Below, one piece after another: positions 5,869 to 9,988 of a stretch of DNA of 9,988 nucleotides. The notes beneath the pieces are model-generated. The model did not search any database, was not told the DNA's origin, and worked only from the letters and a program-made list of their open reading frames with translations. The DNA lies in NCBI GenBank assembly GCA_036277235.1, contig DASUNJ010000221.1, forward strand, positions 1 through 9,988, in the 5' to 3' direction. The position numbers and the translations under genes were made by a program. How positions within the stretch are numbered: position 1 is the first letter of the stretch; every line of letters starts with the position of its first letter. Source of the stretch: DATMER01 sp036277235 (GTDB lineage Bacteria; Acidobacteriota; Thermoanaerobaculia; Multivoradales; UBA5704).

Positions 5869-5904
5869 TTCGGACGCTGAATCGATCGAAATTAGGCGTC
5901 CGAA
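5869..5904. promoter_or_regulatory. Long dyad in the divergent HAF / Ada-type promoter region
   Basis: TTCGGACGC (5869-5877) and GCGTCCGAA (5896-5904) form a perfect 9-bp inverted repeat centred at 5886.5. The inner triplets AAT (5880-5882) and ATT (5891-5893) extend the same symmetry, and a TCGATCGA palindrome lies at its core. It stands in the 168-bp region between divergent starts, 43 bp before the regulator start and about 90 bp before the HAF start. A dimeric regulator site is the simplest reading. Confidence 0.6.
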
Positions 5905-5910
5905 TCCGGC

Positions 5911-5939
5911 GAGACAGAGGTCTGCAAAAGGTGTAGATT
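5911..5939 (+). promoter_or_regulatory. Putative promoter of the Ada-type gene
   Basis: GAGACA (5911-5916, four of six matches to the -35 consensus) is followed after 17 bp by TAGATT (5934-5939). The ATG at 5947 starts seven bases beyond the -10, so transcription would begin at or next to the start codon. Confidence 0.4.
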
Positions 5940-5946
5940 GGAGGGC

Positions 5947-6597
5947 ATGATGGAGCCGATCGGTTTCCCCAACCACGTCTGCCAGCGCGCGATCGATGCT
6001 CGCGACGCGCGCTTCGACGGTCTCATCTATGTGGCTATCGTCACGACCCGGATCTATTGCCGGCCGACCTGCCCGTCGCGGCGGGCGAATCCCGACCATC
6101 GGCGGTTCTTCAGCTCGGCCGCGGGGGCCGAGCACGCGGGGTTCCGGCCCTGCCTGCGCTGCCGTCCGGAGCTGGCGCCGGGTCGGACGCCGATCGACGC
6201 GGTATCGCGCCTCGCCTGCACGGCCGCGCAGCGCATCGCCGAAGGCGCTCTGAACGACTGCAGCGTGGCGGAGCTGGCCGCGGATCTGGGCGTGAGCGAG
6301 CGCCACCTCCGGCGCGCCCTGCAGCGCGAGAGGGGAGTTTCACCGGTCGAGCTCGCGAAGACCCACCGCCTGCTGCTCGCCAGGCGCCTGCTTGCCGAGA
6401 CCGCGCTCTCGGTGACCGACATCGCCTTCGCGAGCGGCTTCGAAAGTCTGCGCCGCTTCAACGTCGTGTTCCGCGAGACCTACGGGATGAGCCCCCGCGC
6501 GCTGAGAGGGTGTCTCACCCGGTTCACGGCTGAAGCTGCTTCTTCTGGAAGCTCTCCCAGGCCGCCTCGTCCATCGACTCGACGCCGGACAGCTTGA
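5947..6597 (+). CDS. Ada-type regulator: zinc-binding methyl-acceptor domain plus AraC HTH (AdaA-like)
   Basis: This 216-residue cytoplasmic protein matches the N-terminal part of Ada. The Ada zinc domain occupies about 10-78, with its four cysteines at 38, 42, 69 and 72, the same numbers as in E. coli Ada. There Cys38 takes a methyl group from DNA methylphosphotriesters and so switches the protein to an activator. The context (RDARFDG, TTRIYCRPTCPSRR, FRPCLRCRPE) is textbook. An AraC-type double helix-turn-helix follows: SVAELAADLGVSERHLRRAL (106-125) and ALSVTDIAFASGFESLRRFN (153-172). No O6-methyltransferase or AlkA glycosylase domain follows, so it resembles the short AdaA type (B. subtilis AdaA is about 211 residues). 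The last 24 residues, rich in Ser/Pro/Arg, are antisense to the end of the next gene. ATG codons at 5947 and 5950 are both possible; GGAGGG lies directly in front. Confidence 0.86.
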   Translation: MMEPIGFPNHVCQRAIDARDARFDGLIYVAIVTTRIYCRPTCPSRRANPDHRRFFSSAAGAEHAGFRPCLRCRPELAPGRTPIDAVSRLACTAAQRIAEGALNDCSVAELAADLGVSERHLRRALQRERGVSPVELAKTHRLLLARRLLAETALSVTDIAFASGFESLRRFNVVFRETYGMSPRALRGCLTRFTAEAASSGSSPRPPRPSTRRRTA

Positions 6598-7327
6598 ACT
6601 TGAAGCTCTTCCAGGCTGGATTGTCCGGCAGGTCGATCTCGATGTCCTCGACGTGCCCCTCGGCCTGATTGACCCAGAGGAAGCCGCCGCGGTTGGCGAG
6701 GCCCGGGCCGTCGATCCGGTACTTGCGGCAGAGCACGCCCGCGCGCGTCTCCTCGCCCACGTAGGAGACCTCGGCCTCGCCGCGGTAGAGGAAGGCCGGA
6801 CCCTCGCCGAAATTGGGATCGGCGATGCCGACTGTGAAGCGCCCCTTGGGATCCACCAGGTGGCGGAAGGCGAAGCCGAGGCTGGCGAGGTCGAAGTTGT
6901 AGATGTGCCAGGGTAGCCGTCCGATCTCCACGGTCTCCGCGGGCTTGCCGAGCTGGGGGATCTCGACCCGCACCCGCTTGCCGCCGTCGAGCGCCGTGAG
7001 CGTGGCCATGAGCTTGCGCTGGCCGTCGCCCATGCGGTGCCAGGAGTCGATCTTCTTCACCGAGAAGACCGACCAGTCCATGTCCGCGGTCACGAGCGCG
7101 GCCGGGGGACTGCCGGGATGGAACTTGAACGATTCGATGCGGTCAGGCGACGCCACCCGGATCGACACGTGCTCGGGCTGGGTGCCGTCGACGTTGGTCT
7201 TCAGGTAGTGGTACACCCTGCCCACCGGCACCCGGGCGGCGTCGTAGCGGAACGCCTCCACCTGGGCCCCCTGGGCGATGCCCGGAAGGCTCCCGAGCGC
7301 GAGGAACACGGCCAGCGCAAGTCTCAT
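6524..7327 (-). CDS. Secreted protein, possibly DUF3108-like
   Basis: This 267-residue protein has a Sec signal peptide, MRLALAVFLALGSLPGIAQG (cleavage about 20/21), and should be periplasmic or secreted. The mature part is rich in beta strands: YHYLKTNVDG (about 40-49), then VRVEIPQL, then YRGEAEVSYVGEETRAGVLC and GGFLWVNQAEGHVEDIEIDL near 216-235. The last stretch, a line such as LWVNxxxGxVxxIEIxL, recalls DUF3108 and related outer-membrane-lipoprotein-like folds. The match is by impression only. The single mature Cys in GVLCRKYRI would be unpaired. The gene is last in the four-gene minus-strand cluster, starting 30 nt after the aminotransferase stop with AGAGGA as a weak ribosome site. Its 3' end overlaps the Ada-type gene tail-to-tail by 74 nt. 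Confidence 0.7.
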   Translation of the reverse strand: MRLALAVFLALGSLPGIAQGAQVEAFRYDAARVPVGRVYHYLKTNVDGTQPEHVSIRVASPDRIESFKFHPGSPPAALVTADMDWSVFSVKKIDSWHRMGDGQRKLMATLTALDGGKRVRVEIPQLGKPAETVEIGRLPWHIYNFDLASLGFAFRHLVDPKGRFTVGIADPNFGEGPAFLYRGEAEVSYVGEETRAGVLCRKYRIDGPGLANRGGFLWVNQAEGHVEDIEIDLPDNPAWKSFKFKLSGVESMDEAAWESFQKKQLQP

Positions 7328-7357
7328 CCCCGTCCTCTGTCAGTCTGTGTTCCCCTG

Positions 7358-8680
7358 CTACCCCAACTTGCGGAGCGCCTCTTCGAGCCTCGGCAGCGCG
7401 GCTTCGATCTCCTCCATGGAGACCGCGCCCACGCTCAGACGGAACCAGCCCTCGTCCTCCTTGGAGCTGAAGGCGTGGAAGTGGACGAGGCCGATGCCCG
7501 CCTCTTCCAGCACATACTTGCGCACCTCGCTGTTGGTGCACAGCTCCGAGCCGGCGGGCGTGCGGCGGCCGAAGGGATGGATGCGCGCCGTGAGATAGAT
7601 GGCGCCCATCGGCGGAATGCTCTCGACCGGGAGGCCGCGCCCCTTCATCGCCTGGAATCCCTCGTGCAGCCGATCCAGACGCATCTGCAATCCACGCTTG
7701 AGCTCGGTCTGGAACTCCCGGATGCCCTCGCTGTCGTCGAGCAGCTCGACCGTGGCCACCTGCTCGGCGCGCGGCGCCCAGGCGCCGATGTGGCCGAGCA
7801 CGGCCGACATCCGCGTGATGACGTCCACCGGGCCGATGCCCCAGCCGACGCGCAGGCCCGTGGCCGCGAACGCCTTGCTGATGCCGTCGACGAAGAGCGT
7901 GTAGCGCGCCATCTCGGGCAGCAGCTCGACCGGCGTGTAGTGCCGGGTCTCGCCGAAGCAGAGCATCCAGTAGATGTGGTCGTACATCAGGTAGAGCGGG
8001 CGCTCGCCGCGGCGCTCCCGCGCCTCGTTCTCCTCCAGGATCGCCTCGCAGACGCCCAGGAGCACGCCGCGCTCGAACGCGGTGCCGGCGGGATTCAGGG
8101 GGGAGTTGAGGCAGAGCAACCGCGCTCCGGGGAGCAGCGGGACCAACGCCTCGCGTGTGGGCAGGAAGCGGTCCTCCGCCCTGCAGACCACCGGCACCTT
8201 CACGCCATCCACGAGGTGGACGTAATGGTTGTTGTTCCAGCTCGGCACCGGATAGATCACACGGTCGCCGGGATCGCAGAGCGTGCGGAAGACGCAGTAG
8301 ATGACCGGCCGCGCGCCGCCGGCGATGAGCACGGATTCGAGGGGGTACTTGAGCCCGAGCTCGCGCTCGTAGAAGCGCATCACGGCCTCGCGCAGCCTCA
8401 GGATGCCGGAGGAGGGCGGGTAGTTGGTCTCGCCGCGCTCCAGGGCCTTTTTGACGCCGTCCGCGAGCAGCGCCGGAATGGGGAAAGAGCGCGGGTCGAA
8501 GTCGCCGACGGTGAGGTCGCAGATGGTCCTGCCCTCGGCCTTGAGCGCGCGGATCTCACCCGCGATCCGGAGGATCTCCGAGCCGACGAGCGCGGCCGAC
8601 ATTTCCGACACCCGGCGCAGGGGCTCCGGTCCGGCCTCTCGCGCAAGCTCCGTGAGGTCGACCATCGTCTGGGTTTGCAT
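7358..8680 (-). CDS. PLP-dependent class I/II aminotransferase
   Basis: This 440-residue cytoplasmic fold-type-I PLP enzyme transfers an amino group between an amino acid and a 2-oxo acid. Key residues are visible: TNYPPSSG (85-92), the NSPLNPAGT loop with Asn196 (Asn194 of aspartate aminotransferase), YDHIYW with Asp234 that holds the pyridine nitrogen, the PLP lysine Lys269 in SKAFAATGLRVGW (268-280), Arg277 for the phosphate, and Arg414 in GWFRLSVG for the substrate carboxylate. Length is slightly above the usual 390-410, owing to a 25-30-residue N-terminal extension. Substrate specificity (aspartate, aromatic, alanine or other) cannot be read. The gene starts 19 nt after the stop of the double NTF2-like gene. 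TATAGT lies seven bases before the ATG and there is no Shine-Dalgarno. Confidence 0.93.
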   Translation of the reverse strand: MQTQTMVDLTELAREAGPEPLRRVSEMSAALVGSEILRIAGEIRALKAEGRTICDLTVGDFDPRSFPIPALLADGVKKALERGETNYPPSSGILRLREAVMRFYERELGLKYPLESVLIAGGARPVIYCVFRTLCDPGDRVIYPVPSWNNNHYVHLVDGVKVPVVCRAEDRFLPTREALVPLLPGARLLCLNSPLNPAGTAFERGVLLGVCEAILEENEARERRGERPLYLMYDHIYWMLCFGETRHYTPVELLPEMARYTLFVDGISKAFAATGLRVGWGIGPVDVITRMSAVLGHIGAWAPRAEQVATVELLDDSEGIREFQTELKRGLQMRLDRLHEGFQAMKGRGLPVESIPPMGAIYLTARIHPFGRRTPAGSELCTNSEVRKYVLEEAGIGLVHFHAFSSKEDEGWFRLSVGAVSMEEIEAALPRLEEALRKLG

Positions 8681-8687
8681 GTGGACG

Positions 8688-8693
8688 ACTATA
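8688..8693 (-). promoter_or_regulatory. Putative -10 of a leaderless aminotransferase transcript
   Basis: TATAGT on the minus strand is one base from the consensus and ends seven bases before the ATG at 8680. It lies in the 19-bp gap behind the upstream gene. No -35 hexamer is recognisable at 16-18 bp. Transcription from here would begin at about the A of the ATG. Confidence 0.42.
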
Positions 8694-8699
8694 TCCGCT

Positions 8700-9608
8700 T
8701 CAGGGCTTGGCCGGCGGCGGCGGCGGATCGTCGACCCAGTCGACGCGCAGCTTCCAGATGCCGCCCTGCTTTTCCCAGATGCGGAGATAGCCCACCTTGG
8801 CGCCCGCGCCCTGCCATTCCGCGGCGCCGTAGGTGTAGCCCAAGTCGGCCGCGGCGGAGACGCCGCCGCCCTCCGGCGCCGAGGTCATGGCAGCCGGCGC
8901 CTTCTCCAGCGCGGCGCGCACCGCATCCTTCCCAATGTGGGGGAAAGCGCCGCCGCGCAGCAGGCGGGCATCGTCGGCCACGCGGGCAAGGTAGGCTGCG
9001 GAGGTCCCCTTTGCCGTGGCCTGTCCGAGCTCGCGGTCCAGGGCGAGAAGGGCCTGCGTCTCGGCCGCGGTATTCACCTTGGGCACCTTGGGCATCGGCG
9101 ACTTTCCTGCTTCGGGGACCGTCCCCACTGGACCCGTCTTCGGCAGCGAGCTGGCCGGCGAGGCCGGCTTGTCGTGACCGATACCGGTATCGATCACCCA
9201 GAGCCACTTGCCATCCGGATGCTTCTTCCAGACGGTCACGAAGTGGCCATGGATGACCTCGTCGCTCCCTTTGGACCGGATCTCCGAGGGGCCCATGGTC
9301 CAGCCCATCTCACCCGATCGAGAAATCTCGGCGTGAGATGGCCCCCAGATCAGACTGATCGGCGGTTCCGGACGCTCCTTGAGACCCGCCTTGGCCTTGA
9401 TCGGCATGGGACGGAACATGATCCCGTCCTCGGCGATGAAGGCGAGGAACGACTCCTTGAAGCCCTTCTCGACTGAGAGCTTGGCGAAGGCCCGCTCGGC
9501 AGCCACCATGGAGTCGAGGTCGGCCTGGAGGTTCTGGGCGAGCGCGGGCAGGGACGCAAAGGACAGCAAGCACGCAAAGGACAGCAAGCACAGGGTGTTT
9601 CTCATCAT
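8700..9608 (-). CDS. Secreted protein with two NTF2-like (SnoaL/DUF4440-type) domains
   Basis: This 302-residue protein has a Sec signal peptide ending ALA-QN (cleavage about 25). Two cone-shaped NTF2-like domains follow. The first, about 26-141, starts with the helix AERAFAKLSVEKGFKESFLAFIAEDG and ends with VIHGHFVTVWKKHPDGKWLWVIDTG. The second, about 179-292, runs from LLALDRELGQATAKGTSAAYLA to YLRIWEKQGGIWKLRVDWVDD. Both show the DUF4440 ending W-x-x-x-x-G-x-W-x-x-x-x-D. A Pro/Lys/Gly linker (146-178) joins them and the C-terminus is DPPPPPAKP. Such domains bind small ligands or act as enzymes; the exported double form has no function I can name. The start is ATGATG at 9608, and the upstream gene's TGA overlaps it (ATGA), giving translational coupling. 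An in-frame upstream extension would lie antisense-free but inside the previous gene and would destroy the signal peptide. Confidence 0.84.
   Translation of the reverse strand: MMRNTLCLLSFACLLSFASLPALAQNLQADLDSMVAAERAFAKLSVEKGFKESFLAFIAEDGIMFRPMPIKAKAGLKERPEPPISLIWGPSHAEISRSGEMGWTMGPSEIRSKGSDEVIHGHFVTVWKKHPDGKWLWVIDTGIGHDKPASPASSLPKTGPVGTVPEAGKSPMPKVPKVNTAAETQALLALDRELGQATAKGTSAAYLARVADDARLLRGGAFPHIGKDAVRAALEKAPAAMTSAPEGGGVSAAADLGYTYGAAEWQGAGAKVGYLRIWEKQGGIWKLRVDWVDDPPPPPAKP
9554..9589. repeat. Perfect 18-bp tandem duplication inside a signal peptide
   Basis: ACGCAAAGGACAGCAAGC occurs at 9554-9571 and again at 9572-9589 without a mismatch. It is in frame and doubles the six residues LLSFA(C/S) in the hydrophobic core of the signal peptide of the double NTF2-like protein (residues 8-13 and 14-19). 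Confidence 0.9.
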
Positions 9609-9988
9609 GGGCCGGAGTATACCGCGAGCTGTTCGCGCAGCCAGCCGTTGCAGCCGTCGATCATCCAGATTCCGGAGCCGCGGCGCCGGTTCTCCGGCCG
9701 GTGCAGCTCCAGAACGTCCCACTCCTCCGCCCCCGGCATGTCCCCGAGCCGGTTGACCAGCGTCGCGCGGCACGGGTCCGGGCCCGGAGAGGCCTGGGTG
9801 TGCTTCCAGAAGAGGGTCCTGATGAAGAATCGCGCTTCGCGGTAGGCATCGTCGCGCCCGCGAGGGAGCTCGAATCCGGGCCCGGGGACCACCACGATCT
9901 CGGGGTCCTGGCTGGCGATCTCCCAGAGCCGCCCCATGAGGCCGCGGAACCTGGCCTCCGCAGGCCAGACCTCTGCGGCCGGAATCCG
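9605..9988 (-). CDS. Unrecognised protein, C-terminal 127 residues (5' end beyond window)
   Basis: The frame is open from the right edge to the TGA at 9605-9607. It encodes a soluble, Trp- and Arg-rich end with segments such as RLWEIASQDPEIVVVPGPGF, EARFFIRTLFWKH, EEWDVLELHRPENRRR and WMIDGCNGWLREQL. No signal peptide, membrane helix or family motif is recognised in the visible part. An internal ATG at 9937 exists, but the coding pattern continues upstream of it, so the true start is probably outside the window. Its stop overlaps the ATG of the next gene by four bases (ATGA), so both are probably co-translated and it would be the first visible gene of the minus-strand cluster. Confidence 0.65.
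   Translation of the reverse strand, partial: RIPAAEVWPAEARFRGLMGRLWEIASQDPEIVVVPGPGFELPRGRDDAYREARFFIRTLFWKHTQASPGPDPCRATLVNRLGDMPGAEEWDVLELHRPENRRRGSGIWMIDGCNGWLREQLAVYSGP
9616..9621 (-). promoter_or_regulatory. Putative internal -10 before the double NTF2-like gene
   Basis: TATACT on the minus strand ends seven bases before the ATG at 9608 and lies inside the last codons (Val-Tyr-Ser) of the upstream gene. It would give a leaderless transcript of the downstream genes in addition to read-through. No -35 is visible. Confidence 0.35.

Noticed and set aside
3919..5880. A 653-codon open frame on the plus strand across the lipoprotein and HAF genes
   Set aside because: It is out of frame with the lipoprotein and antisense to the HAF repeats, and crosses the strong hairpin at 4595-4621. 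Its composition is typical of a shadow frame.
5779..6306. N-terminal extension of the HAF-repeat protein in the same frame
   Set aside because: AAGGAGG and a clean signal peptide begin at 5778; the extension is antisense to the Ada-type gene and covers its promoter dyad.
7037..9256. A 739-codon open frame on the plus strand
   Set aside because: It is antisense to the aminotransferase and double NTF2-like genes, has an Arg/Ala/Asp/Pro-heavy composition without motifs, and has no ribosome site. It is a codon-bias shadow of GC-rich genes.
1..9988. tRNA, rRNA, riboswitch, transposon or phage integration signatures
   Set aside because: No cloverleaf, conserved rRNA stretch, terminal inverted repeats, integrase or transposase motif was found on reading both strands by eye.

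Overview
The window is GC-rich bacterial chromosome: about 70-75% G+C in most genes by hand count of sample lines, with dense short-spaced genes and large antisense shadow frames. The organism cannot be named. A lipobox with Ala after the lipidated Cys, an Ada-type regulator and a secreted HAF-repeat protein would fit a diderm, probably environmental, lineage such as Acidobacteriota or a similar uncultured phylum; this is inference. No rRNA, tRNA, CRISPR array, insertion sequence, phage gene or recognisable defence system is visible.

Left part (1-2650): on the minus strand an ABC-transporter ATPase is followed after 16 nt by the N-terminal half of an APC-family amino-acid permease that runs off the left edge. 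The ATPase has no ABC permease beside it. Upstream lies a minus-strand DinB-like protein, divergent from a plus-strand VOC (glyoxalase-fold) protein; both share one TATA element.

Middle (2651-5946): a small four-helix membrane protein of the hydroxylaminobenzene mutase / styrene-oxide isomerase superfamily (minus), lower in G+C than its neighbours; three tandem 21-bp palindromic repeats; a Nudix hydrolase of CoA-pyrophosphatase type (minus), divergent from a conserved lipoprotein (plus); a strong hairpin between convergent genes; and a secreted protein with seven HAF-type repeats (minus). A 168-bp divergent region with a long dyad separates the last from an Ada-type zinc/AraC regulator.

Right part (5947-9988): the Ada-type regulator (plus) collides tail-to-tail, with a 74-nt overlap, with a four-gene minus-strand cluster. 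In transcription order this is an unrecognised protein (cut by the right edge), a secreted protein with two NTF2-like domains (4-nt ATGA overlap), a PLP-dependent class I/II aminotransferase, and a secreted protein resembling DUF3108. The close spacing suggests one operon.

The most striking non-coding pattern is that the tetranucleotide TATA occurs only five times in 9988 bases and every copy lies within about 40 nt upstream of a gene start. Several sit 7-8 nt from the ATG, which suggests leaderless or nearly leaderless transcripts, and two are placed to serve divergent gene pairs. No clearly new multi-gene system could be demonstrated. The best candidates for follow-up are the isomerase-like heme-family protein with its upstream 21-bp repeat array, and the shared-TATA promoters.
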